From Gammaproteobacteria bacterium (GTDB lineage Bacteria; Pseudomonadota; Gammaproteobacteria; Ga0077536), in contig DAOWDI010000046.1 of the NCBI GenBank assembly GCA_030639105.1, positions 1 to 12,688 on the forward strand: DNA of 12,688 bases, read 5' to 3'. Position 1 is the stretch's first letter, and each line of letters opens with the position of its first letter. The translations under genes and the position numbers were made by a program. Positions 1 to 7,425 of the stretch are shown here, one piece after another. The notes below the pieces were generated by a model. That model did no database searches. It saw only the letters and a program-made list of their open reading frames with translations, and had not been told where the DNA came from.

Positions 1-2
1 AA

Positions 3-254
3 GAAGAAGACAGCCAAGAAAAGGGTTACCAGAAAAAAGTCGTATCTGATGCAGCCGTAGCGCAAGCAGCTGAGCGCGAGAAGAAGGGACGGGTGCAGCG
101 TGAAGTCGCAGAGGCAAGGGCGAAAATAGCAGCACGTAAGGAAGCGGCGCGACAACGTAGGGCCGAGCAGCGCAAACGTAATGCGATGGGGCGTGCGATC
201 GACGCGTTTGCTAAGAAATGGGAGCGCGAGTACGACCGCAAGCACGGCAGCTAA
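3..254 (+). CDS. C-terminal part of an unrecognised charged helical protein (5' end outside window)
   Basis: An open frame runs from the left edge to a TAA at 252-254 and gives 83 residues with no start codon needed inside the window, so the gene is cut by the window edge. The visible part is almost entirely Lys, Arg, Glu, Ala and Gln, with runs such as AEREKKGRVQREVAEARAKI, and is predicted to be one long, strongly charged helix or coiled coil. It ends in a slightly more ordered segment, AIDAFAKKWEREYDRKHGS. I do not recognise a family and assign no function. A strong intrinsic terminator lies 77 bases downstream, which supports this being the real end of a + strand transcription unit. The opposite-strand frame over the same bases is an antisense reading of this low-complexity sequence. 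Confidence 0.6.
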   Translation, partial: EEDSQEKGYQKKVVSDAAVAQAAEREKKGRVQREVAEARAKIAARKEAARQRRAEQRKRNAMGRAIDAFAKKWEREYDRKHGS

Positions 255-330
255 ACCGGCAGTTTGGCAGGCGGCAAACGCCGGTGGGTGTGGTATACAT
301 CAATTGTCCAGTCATTGCCTGCAAATTCAG

Positions 331-358
331 ACCCTGCCCGTAACGGCGGGGTTTTTTT
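331..358 (+). terminator. Rho-independent terminator after the first gene
   Basis: An 8-bp stem, accctgcc (331-338) with ggcggggt (345-352), contains one G-T pair and has a six-base loop cgtaac. It is followed directly by a run of T residues to 358. The geometry is that of a classical intrinsic terminator reading rightward. It ends the transcription unit of the leftmost gene and insulates mrcB. Confidence 0.85.
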
Positions 359-557
359 ATTTCCGTCCATTGGTAAATGGAACAAACCCTTGATATTTCA
401 TAGGCCATGGCTCGACGGGTTGTGACACCCCCTGCATTTTCGATGACTACTCCTTATGAAACGGCGCCGATATATTGATACGCTGTGAAGTGCATGGTTT
501 CTAACCGGTCGCGTTTGAAGACAAATCGCTTCGGCCCAGGCGAGTCAACACTCGAAT
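359..557. other. Leader region upstream of mrcB; no gene seen
   Basis: The stretch from 255 to 557 carries no convincing gene. Its first part holds the terminator at 331-358; the remainder should contain the mrcB promoter. I found no -35/-10 pair good enough to call. A small perfect hairpin, cgagt-caac-actcg (541-554), ends four bases before the TTG that opens the mrcB frame. A - strand frame through 454-744 has no family resemblance and mostly overlaps mrcB. Confidence 0.4.
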
Positions 558-2840
558 TTGCAACCACGAAAGATCGTGAAACGTAAGAACCACCGTTGGC
601 GTTCGAGAACGGTTCCGCGGCTGCTGGCGTTTTATGCTCGTCATTTGGCGCTATGGTTGGCGTTGGCAATCGCAGCGTATTGCTTATGGTTGGACCACGT
701 GGTGGGCCAATCATTTGCCGTGCGCCAATGGGCCTTGCCGGCACGTATATATGCGAGCCCGGTCGAGCTATACGAGGGATCTATATTGGATCCTGAATAT
801 CTCGAGGTGACGCTGCGTCAGCTCGGATATAGCCGCGCTAGATCAATCGATGCTCCGGGCCGCTATGCGCGCAGGGGTCAAAGTTTTGACATATATTCCA
901 GAGGCTACGCATTTCCTGAAGGGAACGAGCCCGCGCGCCGGATCGATGTCCGTTTGAGTGATGGTTTGGTAACGAGGCTTATCGATATCGAAACGGGTGA
1001 CCCGCTTGTGCTGGCGCGTCTGGAACCCATCGAGATAGGGAGGGTACATGCGAAAACCTTCGAAGATCGGGTGATCCTCTCACTGGCCGAGATTCCGCAT
1101 AGGTTACTCGATATCCTGATTGCGGTTGAAGACCGTCGTTTTTATCGACATTTTGGTGTTGACCCAGTCGGATTAGTGCGGGCCGCGGTCAACAATCTCA
1201 TTTCGGGTAGCATCAAACAGGGCGGGAGCACGATCACTCAACAATTGGTCAAGAACCTGTACCTGTCGAACGAGCGGTCGTACGGGCGTAAATTTCGTGA
1301 AGCGGTGATGGCAATCTCCCTCGAAAGGCGCTACGGAAAGACCGAAATTGCTGAAGCCTATATCAATGAAATCTTTCTTGGCCAGGATGGCAACCGAGCT
1401 ATCCACGGATTTGGATTAGGGGCACGTTTCTTTTTCGGTAAGCCACTCAAGGATCTCAATATAGCTGAGCTGGCAACCCTTGTCGGGATGGTCAAAGCGC
1501 CGAGCGCATACAGTCCGAAGCGGCGACCGGATGCGGCGAAAAAGCGCCGAAACCTTGTCTTAGACCTGCTCCTCGAACAGGGCGTCATCAGCCGCAATGA
1601 CCATGTGGAAGCGCTAGCCAGTGAACTCATTGTCCGAGATCGACCGATTAGAATGCACGAATTCGGTGCTTTTATGGATTTGGTTCGTGTGCAGCTCAAT
1701 CGTGACTATCGAGAAACAGATCTTCAGGCCGCCGGTCTCAAGGTCTATACAACACTCGAGCCACAGATCCAACAGGCGGCGCAAGATGCGACGGTTAAGA
1801 CCCTCGGTAGCATCGAGGAGCATAAGAATATCGGGGCAAAATCCTTACAAGCGGCAATGGTCGTAATCGACCCGCGTACCGGGGAGGTGATGGGACTTGT
1901 TGGTGGGCGCAGTAGTTCGTACGGGGGATTCAACCGTGCGCTAAATGCAAAACGTGTCATCGGATCGCTGGTCAAGCCCTTCGTGTACCTCACCGCACTC
2001 GAACAGACAGAGCGCTTCAACGTTCGTTCGGTTCTCGAAGACAAGGCAGTGGATCTGCCGACCACGACCGACAAGCGGTGGGTGCCCAGGAACTATGACG
2101 GAAAGTTCCATGGGCCGGTCTCTCTGCGCCAGGCACTGATCCAGTCTTATAACCTGGCGACCGTTAATCTCGGTCTGAGTGTTGGTCTCAAGACCGTGAT
2201 AAAACGTCTGCGGGCTCTGGGTATCGAGCGCGAACTCGGTAATTTTCCATCAGTTCTCCTCGGCGCTATCGACCTGACGCCTTTTGAGGTAACCCAGCTA
2301 TATCAAGGTATCGCCAATGATGGTTTTAAAGTGCCATTGCGCGCGATCCGATCGGTTGCCGATGCGCAAGATAGGACCTTGACGCGTTATTCTCCGAGCG
2401 TCGAGCATTTCAGTGATGCATCGGTCGTGTATCTCATTCAGTATTTGCTTGCCGGTGTCGTTGCACAGGGTACCGCGCGCGGAGCGGCTGATGCATTGAA
2501 TAGTCAACTGCCCCTCGCTGGCAAAACAGGGACAAGTAATGACGGGCGGGACAGTTGGTTTGCGGGATTCGGTGGTAACTATTTGACCGTAGCCTGGGTC
2601 GGCCGGGATGATAATGGGGAAACGGGTCTAACGGGGGCTAGTGGCGCGCTTCGGGTCTGGATAGAACTAATGCTCCAGATCGGCATCACACCGGTGCAAT
2701 TTGGACGGCCTGACGACCTGGCATGGAAATGGGTGTCGCCTGGGGGGGATGCGATTGTGGCGGAGCATTGTGAGGGGGCGGCACTTGTACCGTTGGCGCT
2801 GCCGCACGGGCTTGTGGAGCACCACGAATGCGGATCCTGA
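558..2840 (+). CDS. mrcB: Bifunctional peptidoglycan glycosyltransferase/transpeptidase PBP1B
   Basis: Class A penicillin-binding protein that polymerises lipid II and crosslinks the strands in the periplasm. The product is 760 residues from the TTG. It has a basic cytoplasmic tail (1-28), one membrane anchor (about 29-48), a UB2H-like region (about 60-140), a GT51 glycosyltransferase with the catalytic Glu191 in EDRRFYRHFG and the GGSTITQQLVKN motif (222-233), and a transpeptidase with Ser470-x-x-Lys473, Ser530-x-Asn532 and Lys656-Thr-Gly. All catalytic motifs are intact and the length is normal for PBP1B. The frame is closed by a TGA at 516, and no ATG or GTG lies between that stop and the TTG. 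GTG at 576 is the alternative start, with a weak purine stretch (GAAAG) three bases upstream; neither start has a convincing Shine-Dalgarno sequence. The lipoprotein gene follows after 44 bases and is probably cotranscribed. Confidence 0.96.
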   Translation: MQPRKIVKRKNHRWRSRTVPRLLAFYARHLALWLALAIAAYCLWLDHVVGQSFAVRQWALPARIYASPVELYEGSILDPEYLEVTLRQLGYSRARSIDAPGRYARRGQSFDIYSRGYAFPEGNEPARRIDVRLSDGLVTRLIDIETGDPLVLARLEPIEIGRVHAKTFEDRVILSLAEIPHRLLDILIAVEDRRFYRHFGVDPVGLVRAAVNNLISGSIKQGGSTITQQLVKNLYLSNERSYGRKFREAVMAISLERRYGKTEIAEAYINEIFLGQDGNRAIHGFGLGARFFFGKPLKDLNIAELATLVGMVKAPSAYSPKRRPDAAKKRRNLVLDLLLEQGVISRNDHVEALASELIVRDRPIRMHEFGAFMDLVRVQLNRDYRETDLQAAGLKVYTTLEPQIQQAAQDATVKTLGSIEEHKNIGAKSLQAAMVVIDPRTGEVMGLVGGRSSSYGGFNRALNAKRVIGSLVKPFVYLTALEQTERFNVRSVLEDKAVDLPTTTDKRWVPRNYDGKFHGPVSLRQALIQSYNLATVNLGLSVGLKTVIKRLRALGIERELGNFPSVLLGAIDLTPFEVTQLYQGIANDGFKVPLRAIRSVADAQDRTLTRYSPSVEHFSDASVVYLIQYLLAGVVAQGTARGAADALNSQLPLAGKTGTSNDGRDSWFAGFGGNYLTVAWVGRDDNGETGLTGASGALRVWIELMLQIGITPVQFGRPDDLAWKWVSPGGDAIVAEHCEGAALVPLALPHGLVEHHECGS

Positions 2841-2884
2841 AAATCCGAGACGAAGCTCATTGATCGCCTACGAGGGCTGTTGCA

Positions 2885-3499
2885 TTGAATGACCATCATG
2901 CCAAAGGTTTCGTGCCAATCGTTTGCCTCGTGCTGACGATCTGTGGCTGCGCGCACCGGGCGCCGGCACCCATCGAGGATCGGACTCAACACACAACGAT
3001 CGAACCGGATCGGGTCATTCCTTTTCCATCTTCCGAAGATGCCGTTGCCGGCGATAAGCTGCCGATTGTCCCAGCGATGTCCGATCGCACTGCCAAGATT
3101 GCCATTGACCCCGCTCTTGCGGCAACGGAACAACTCTTGGCCGCTGCCGATGAGGCAATTGCGGCGGGGCAATATGGTGCTGCCGCGGCGAGTGTGGAAC
3201 GTGCAATCCGGCTCACACCGGAGGATCCTTGGGCTTGGTACCGACTTGCGAAATTGCGCTTCCTCGAAGGAGATTATGACCAGGCGAAAGCTACCGCGCA
3301 ACGCTCAAATGCGTTGCCGGGCGCAACGCCGCGGCTGCGTGCCGCCAACTGGTTTTTGATCGCCGATGTTGAACGTATCAACGGTGACGAATCGGCGGCG
3401 GATGAGGCCTACGGTAGAGCGCAGATACAATCGAGTACCCGAGCCATCGAACAGGACGGCGATCAAGGCACCGGTGGTAATTTGCCTTTTAGTGAATAG
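2885..3499 (+). CDS. TPR-containing lipoprotein, probable PBP1B activator (LpoP-like)
   Basis: The 204-residue product begins with a lipoprotein signal peptide: short polar start, hydrophobic core GFVPIVCLVLTI, and Cys22 in the context ICG-C as the acylation site. A Pro/Ser/Thr-rich linker (about 24-70) follows, then two to three tetratricopeptide-like helical repeats (about 80-180) containing phrases such as YGAAAASVERAIRLTPEDPWAWYRLA. The only plausible start is TTG at 2885, because the frame is closed by TGA at 2861. GAGG at 2872-2875 stands nine bases upstream as ribosome binding site. It lies 44 bases behind mrcB on the same strand. In Pseudomonas aeruginosa the TPR lipoprotein LpoP is encoded next to the PBP1B gene and stimulates it; domain order and location match here. 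The specific function is inferred from that. Its 3' end overlaps the convergent fhlB-like gene by 37 bases. Confidence 0.85.
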   Translation: MNDHHAKGFVPIVCLVLTICGCAHRAPAPIEDRTQHTTIEPDRVIPFPSSEDAVAGDKLPIVPAMSDRTAKIAIDPALAATEQLLAAADEAIAAGQYGAAAASVERAIRLTPEDPWAWYRLAKLRFLEGDYDQAKATAQRSNALPGATPRLRAANWFLIADVERINGDESAADEAYGRAQIQSSTRAIEQDGDQGTGGNLPFSE

Positions 3500-3744
3500 G
3501 CGAAGGCGATGATTTCGGCAACAGCGACATATAGGCTTTGTGGGATCTCCCGGTCGAGGTCAACGAGAACCAGCAGTTCGACCAATTCCCGTTCGTGTTC
3601 CACGGGGATATCGTGCTGCTGCGCCAATTGTAAGATATGCGCTGCCGTCTCTCCGCGGCCTTTTGCCGTTACTCGTGGCGCGCCATTACCCTCCCAGTGC
3701 AGTGCAACGGCTACGTCAACATGTTTCCTTTTCACCGTACTCAT
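3463..3744 (-). CDS. Stand-alone FlhB C-terminal cytoplasmic domain protein (EscU/YscU/HrcU switch family)
   Basis: This 93-residue protein resembles the cytoplasmic tail of FlhB, the export-apparatus component that switches substrate specificity from rod/hook to filament type. The recognisable stretches are VAVALHWEGNGAPRVTAKG near the N-terminus and IPQSLYVAVAEIIAFAY near the C-terminus. No membrane segments are present, as expected for a soluble FlhB-tail paralogue. The self-cleavage motif Asn-Pro-Thr-His of true FlhB is absent; the corresponding place reads KRKHVDVAVA. The start at 3744 is chosen because its ATG overlaps the TGA of the fliK-like gene as ATGA, a standard translational-coupling arrangement. 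A 13-residue upstream extension would lie inside fliK. The gene converges on and overlaps the lipoprotein gene. Confidence 0.85.
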   Translation of the reverse strand: MSTVKRKHVDVAVALHWEGNGAPRVTAKGRGETAAHILQLAQQHDIPVEHERELVELLVLVDLDREIPQSLYVAVAEIIAFAYSLKGKLPPVP

Positions 3745-4961
3745 GCCGTTACGTCGATCAGCGTATCGAACTTTTTTCCCCATTCTTCGAACGGTTTCAG
3801 TTGTTCAAGCGAAATACTGACCTTTGCCAGGCCGTTAGCGCGCAGTCGATCCTCCAGCGTTTCGCGCTCGGCCGCAATCGTCTGGCGTAATCGAAGGTTG
3901 GCCGACCACAACTTTATTGATAAATCCTCTGGCGTCAGCGTGACGACGGCACGAAGCACCGCATCTGCATTTACCGGTACCTCGATGACTATCGTCGTTG
4001 CCGCACTCGCGTCGTCATCGCCCTCGGGGCCTTCTTGGGAGATCTGCAGTTGGACCACCTCGTAGGTATCCTCGATGGCTACCGGAAGATCCAATACGAG
4101 TCGAAAATCTCCGTCGAGAAGTGCAGCGACAGTCTTCAATTGGTTAGTTTCGATTTTTGCGATCGCCCCTTCGACAAGTTGTGACAGCGTCCGCAACGAA
4201 TCTACCTCGAGCGACGGTTCCGAAGCGATCCGGACCGGGCCTTCAGGTGCCGTGGTGGGCGGAACAACCGAGGGCTGGGGTCTCCCCGTCGCCGGGTTAG
4301 TTGACGGTGGCGGCTGTCGAGTCTTGGGGGCTGGCAGTCTTGCGGTGTTGTAAAGCTCCCCGCGTAATCGCAATAGCTGCCATTTGAGATCTTGTTCGGG
4401 CAGCCCCGTCTGCTTGGTTGCGACGTGATCTTGGTATTGGACGGCGCTCTCCGCGAACGATCCGATCCGGCGCAGTACCGCTGGCAGGCGTGCCGCGTCG
4501 CTTATCTCGGGCAGGGACGGAATAGTCCGCAGTACCTTGTGCGTTGCCTGTATGAGAGCAGTCGGTAATCGCGTTTTGGTAATGAATTCGCCAGTTCGTG
4601 GTGTCGCGGGCTGCGATATCGCACTCATGCGATCGAGCAGCGGCGCCAACGCTTGTTGCTTTGGGAGCGCCTGGTTCATGGCAGTGCGGATCCGCGCTTT
4701 CCCCGGTGAGTGTGCGGCGGCGGGTGAGAGGGTGATCACGGGTCTTAACTGAGTAAGCTTGAGGGTCAATTTGTCGCCCTGTTGGAGCGGCAATGCGGTC
4801 GTCGCACGAACTTCGATGCCGTCGAGTCGAAGGCGGATCGAATTTTTACCGCTGCGGCCGATAACACTTGCATCGAGGAGTTGGCCCAACATCCAGTTGC
4901 GGATCGGCGGTGGGATGTGTCGGGGGGGCTCGAGGCCGATACCGGAAAGATGCACCTGCAT
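3741..4961 (-). CDS. fliK: Flagellar hook-length control protein family (FliK-like)
   Basis: The 406-residue product has the FliK layout: a poorly conserved N-terminal half, a flexible Pro/Thr-rich linker (about 208-240, for example TRQPPPSTNPATGRPQPSV) and a compact C-terminal domain (about 275-390) of the Flg_hook type, with segments like DLSIKLWSANLRLRQTIAAE and an alternating strand pattern. FliK measures hook or needle length and then contacts FlhB to switch export specificity. The coupled FlhB-tail gene immediately downstream supports the assignment. No other flagellar gene occurs in the window, so the pair is separated from any main flagellar cluster, at least locally. The start is the first ATG; a good Shine-Dalgarno sequence is not evident, and 39-48 bases separate it from the divergent pentapeptide gene. 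Confidence 0.8.
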   Translation of the reverse strand: MQVHLSGIGLEPPRHIPPPIRNWMLGQLLDASVIGRSGKNSIRLRLDGIEVRATTALPLQQGDKLTLKLTQLRPVITLSPAAAHSPGKARIRTAMNQALPKQQALAPLLDRMSAISQPATPRTGEFITKTRLPTALIQATHKVLRTIPSLPEISDAARLPAVLRRIGSFAESAVQYQDHVATKQTGLPEQDLKWQLLRLRGELYNTARLPAPKTRQPPPSTNPATGRPQPSVVPPTTAPEGPVRIASEPSLEVDSLRTLSQLVEGAIAKIETNQLKTVAALLDGDFRLVLDLPVAIEDTYEVVQLQISQEGPEGDDDASAATTIVIEVPVNADAVLRAVVTLTPEDLSIKLWSANLRLRQTIAAERETLEDRLRANGLAKVSISLEQLKPFEEWGKKFDTLIDVTA

Positions 4962-5009
4962 CAGCGGTAAATCGGCAATGGTGACGGAAACTAAAGTCCG
5001 GTGACGACT

Positions 5010-5882
5010 ATGATCAATAGAAAACGTTGGTATCTAAAGTGCGGCGATACGGTCAAGGGGCCTTTCCCGGTGGCCGTCATGGAGCGCAACATCGTGCTTG
5101 GTCGGGTTAAACCGGATGATCTCCTCTCTCAGGATGGTGAATCCTGGGTAAGTGCACAATGCATACCAGAATTCGAACTAATTTCGGCGCCGGTACGATG
5201 CGAGAAGGATTTCGCTTATGCGGACGAGCGGCGGGCTGAGCGACGGCATCTGGCCGTAAGCGATGCGCGTGCTTCCACGATACGGCAAACTGGGAACGAC
5301 CGGCGATCCGCGGAACCCGCTGAGATCGTAGCCCGTCGGGTGCTCTCGGATCGGATCTGGCTTGGTCTCGGAAAACGCCGGTCGGACAGTCAATTTGTCT
5401 GGCCCGCATTGGCCATCGTTGTTCTGGGCATTATTGGTCTCAGCGTACTGACGACCCCAGCTCGACTCGACCCGGGAGATTGTGCCTCGGGGCCGGCCCC
5501 CGGTGTCAATTGGGAGTCGTGCAACTGGGCTTCGGCGGATCTGCGCCATGCCGATATGCGCGGCGCGATCGCGCGTGATGCGCATCTGGAATCGAGCGAC
5601 CTGGCCGGAGCAAATCTTACCGGTGCCGATCTCGCCTATGCGGACCTGCGAAGAGCAAATCTGGAATCGGCCGATCTCGGCGCATCGAGATTGATCGGAG
5701 CGAATCTGCGTGAAGCGAATCTCAACCATGCCAATCTGCATTCCGCGGACCTGCAATTCGCCGATCTCCGGGCCGCCCGCTTAGATGGCGCCGATCTCTC
5801 GGGCGCGCTACTTGGGAATACGATCTGGGTGTCCGGAGCACAGTGTAGTCGCGATTCGGTTGGTATTTGTCTGTCCGATTAG
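5010..5882 (+). CDS. GYF_2-domain, single-pass membrane, pentapeptide-repeat protein
   Basis: The product is 290 residues from ATG 5010. Residues about 6-55 resemble a GYF_2 domain (WYLKCGDTVKGPFPVAVMER, then a DGESWV segment). A charged linker follows, then one transmembrane helix (about 129-148, FVWPALAIVVLGIIGLSVLT). Residues about 171-269 form pentapeptide repeats of the A(D/N)Lxx type, which fold as a right-handed quadrilateral beta-helix. The basic GKRR before the helix suggests that the GYF_2 domain is cytoplasmic and the repeats are outside. Cys158 and Cys171 precede the repeats and Cys279 and Cys287 follow them, which could be disulfide caps. ATG 5010 is preferred over the in-frame GTG at 5001 because GGTGA at 5000-5004 stands five bases upstream. 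The cellular role is unknown; the architecture suggests a membrane-tethered scaffold or binding protein. Confidence 0.85.
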   Translation: MINRKRWYLKCGDTVKGPFPVAVMERNIVLGRVKPDDLLSQDGESWVSAQCIPEFELISAPVRCEKDFAYADERRAERRHLAVSDARASTIRQTGNDRRSAEPAEIVARRVLSDRIWLGLGKRRSDSQFVWPALAIVVLGIIGLSVLTTPARLDPGDCASGPAPGVNWESCNWASADLRHADMRGAIARDAHLESSDLAGANLTGADLAYADLRRANLESADLGASRLIGANLREANLNHANLHSADLQFADLRAARLDGADLSGALLGNTIWVSGAQCSRDSVGICLSD

Positions 5883-5941
5883 GGACACAAAAACACTACC
5901 ATTGAGGATGGCCGCGGTGTAGTCCTAAGTCCGACAGGTTC

Positions 5942-6520
5942 CTAGCGTGTGGGTTCGCCGAAATCCTGTACCGTGTACGCCCAGGCATCGAGGTCTTGCG
6001 CCGGGGTGTTCGCGGCGATCCCCGCTTTGGCACGCAATTGTTGGACGAACTTGCGCTTGTCGGGGAAAGAATCCCAGACGCTGGGAAGATAGGTGGCTCG
6101 GCGATTGCCGTGGGCGAGTACGAGCCCGTGGATCCCCGGTTGCAGGATATCCAGGAGATCGTCGAGGCTTTTGAAATCCAGGACCGATTGTGGTGACAGC
6201 ACGGAAATGTGGAAATGCATCCGCGCCGCTTCGGTATGCATCACCGGGGGGAATCTCGGGTCATGAAAAGCCGCCCCGACGGCATTTTTCGCGACGTCTT
6301 CCACCAGAGGTTGAACTGCTCTCAGCGTGCCGATGCATCCGCGCAATCGGCCTTGTATTTTAAGAGTAACGAAACTCCCGCGGACCTGCCGCAAGGCTTC
6401 GGGGCAGGCACTTAGCGGTTCCGGCGCCGCGGGATTTGATTTGAGATGGCCCTCTACTGCCGTGTGTGCAACGTCGACCAGTCGCCGCATATCCGCGGGT
6501 TCAATTAGTTTATGTTCCAT
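5942..6520 (-). CDS. amrA: AmmeMemoRadiSam system protein A (AMMECR1 domain)
   Basis: The 192-residue protein carries the AMMECR1 signature LRGCIGTL at 59-66, plus the flanking family phrases GSFVTLKIQGR and AAFHDPRFPP. Length and ends agree with a complete single-domain AMMECR1 protein, presumably cytoplasmic. ATG 6520 is chosen because homology begins directly after it and it overlaps the end of the Memo gene by 11 bases (the Memo TAA is 6512-6510), suggesting translational coupling. A longer in-frame reading to 6640 would only add residues antisense-like to the Memo gene. In bacteria and archaea AMMECR1 recurs with Memo and a dedicated radical SAM enzyme, both of which are present here. 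The biochemical function of the family is not established. The gene symbol follows the system name and is provisional. Confidence 0.93.
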   Translation of the reverse strand: MEHKLIEPADMRRLVDVAHTAVEGHLKSNPAAPEPLSACPEALRQVRGSFVTLKIQGRLRGCIGTLRAVQPLVEDVAKNAVGAAFHDPRFPPVMHTEAARMHFHISVLSPQSVLDFKSLDDLLDILQPGIHGLVLAHGNRRATYLPSVWDSFPDKRKFVQQLRAKAGIAANTPAQDLDAWAYTVQDFGEPTR

Positions 6521-7307
6521 TGACGATAAATGAACCGTAGCCGACCACGCGATCTTTGGGGCCGCGGGTATCTCCCGAATTGGCCGTCGACAGTAGTCGG
6601 AGACCCTGCGATTTCTCTTGCAACATGCGCAGTAGGCCATTCACCGCGCGGCAGCCGCAGGCATTTTCCGCATGGATATTTTCATAATCCAGATCGATGA
6701 TGCGCTGTATGGTAACGGCATCTTTCTGTTTCGCGGTCTCATAGCCATGGAAATGCGACAGGTCGGTGCTCACGACGATAAGCGTGTGGGGATCACCCCA
6801 AAATGGTGCAAGCGCATTTTGCACCTCCAGCGGCGATGCATCGCCGACGACCATCGGAATGAGTACGAAGTCCGGGCAAATGGATTGCAGGAATGGCAGA
6901 TGGACCTCCAGCGAGTGCTCGAATTCGTGTGCTGCGTCGTTGATTGAAACCGACGCTTGTTCGAGCAGGCTTGTGCGATCGGCATCCGACAAGGGGACCG
7001 GGCCGAGAGGCGAAAGAAACGCGTCGACCGAACTTATTGCGATTTTGTGTACTCTAACTTTGTGCGCGGGGCCGATCAACGCGACGCGGCGAAGTTGCGT
7101 GCCAAGCGGCGCGATTGCCGCATAGGCGGCCGCGGCGATTCGGCCCGAGTAGATATAGCCCGCGTGCGGCGCGATGATAGCATTGCCCGGCACACAATCC
7201 GCCGGAGGTGGGCAGGCCGCCAGATACTCAGTGATCACTTGGCGCAACTCGGCCGGGTCCGCTGGGTAGAAGCTGCTCGCCATTGCGGGCGGACGGAGGT
7301 GCTGCAT
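6510..7307 (-). CDS. amrB: AmmeMemoRadiSam system protein B (Memo family)
   Basis: The 265-residue product is a Memo family protein, structurally related to nonhaem-iron LigB-type dioxygenases. Likely metal-site residues are His48 in the APHAGYIYSG motif, His82 in LIGPAHKV and Cys217 in ENACGCRA. Other conserved phrases are EFEHSLEVHLPFLQ, STDLSHFH and ANSGD. The start at 7307 is preferred because GAGGT stands six bases upstream on the - strand and the protein then opens with MQHLRPPAMASSFYP as in the family. The open frame continues to 7553, but that extension overlaps the divergent radical SAM gene and has no homology. A perfect TATAAT at 7350-7345 may be its -10 box. It is the first gene of a two-gene unit with the AMMECR1 gene. 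Confidence 0.94.
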   Translation of the reverse strand: MQHLRPPAMASSFYPADPAELRQVITEYLAACPPPADCVPGNAIIAPHAGYIYSGRIAAAAYAAIAPLGTQLRRVALIGPAHKVRVHKIAISSVDAFLSPLGPVPLSDADRTSLLEQASVSINDAAHEFEHSLEVHLPFLQSICPDFVLIPMVVGDASPLEVQNALAPFWGDPHTLIVVSTDLSHFHGYETAKQKDAVTIQRIIDLDYENIHAENACGCRAVNGLLRMLQEKSQGLRLLSTANSGDTRGPKDRVVGYGSFIVNGT

Positions 7308-7425
7308 CGCGTACCTCGCGTAGGGTGAATTTATTGCTATTTTAATTATAGCGGCTGCCGCGGCCCGTCGGTGTGTTGCAGCCCTGACATAGGGAGTATC
7401 GATCATTTCACTGTCGCAATCACAG
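7308..7425. promoter_or_regulatory. Shared divergent intergenic region of the AmmeMemoRadiSam module
   Basis: The 118 bases between the Memo start and the radical SAM start must hold signals for both directions. On the - strand there is a perfect TATAAT at 7350-7345, placed 37 bases ahead of the Memo start, and a GAGGT ribosome binding site at 7318-7314. I could not find a -35 element at normal spacing (CACCGA at 17 bases is very poor), so an activator or extended contacts may be needed. On the + strand AGGGAG lies at 7391-7396, too far from GTG 7426 (29 bases) to serve it directly. Confidence 0.45.

Noticed and set aside
2579..3301. A 240-codon open frame on the - strand.
   Set aside because: It lies antisense to the end of mrcB and most of the lipoprotein gene, both of which have strong family and signal evidence; its own product shows no recognisable motif.
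5178..5756. A 192-codon - strand frame with repeated residues.
   Set aside because: Its periodicity is the reverse-strand image of the pentapeptide repeat codons of the real + strand gene.
6521..6640. A 40-residue N-terminal extension of the AMMECR1 protein.
   Set aside because: It is read entirely within the Memo gene in another frame, and homology begins at the ATG at 6520.
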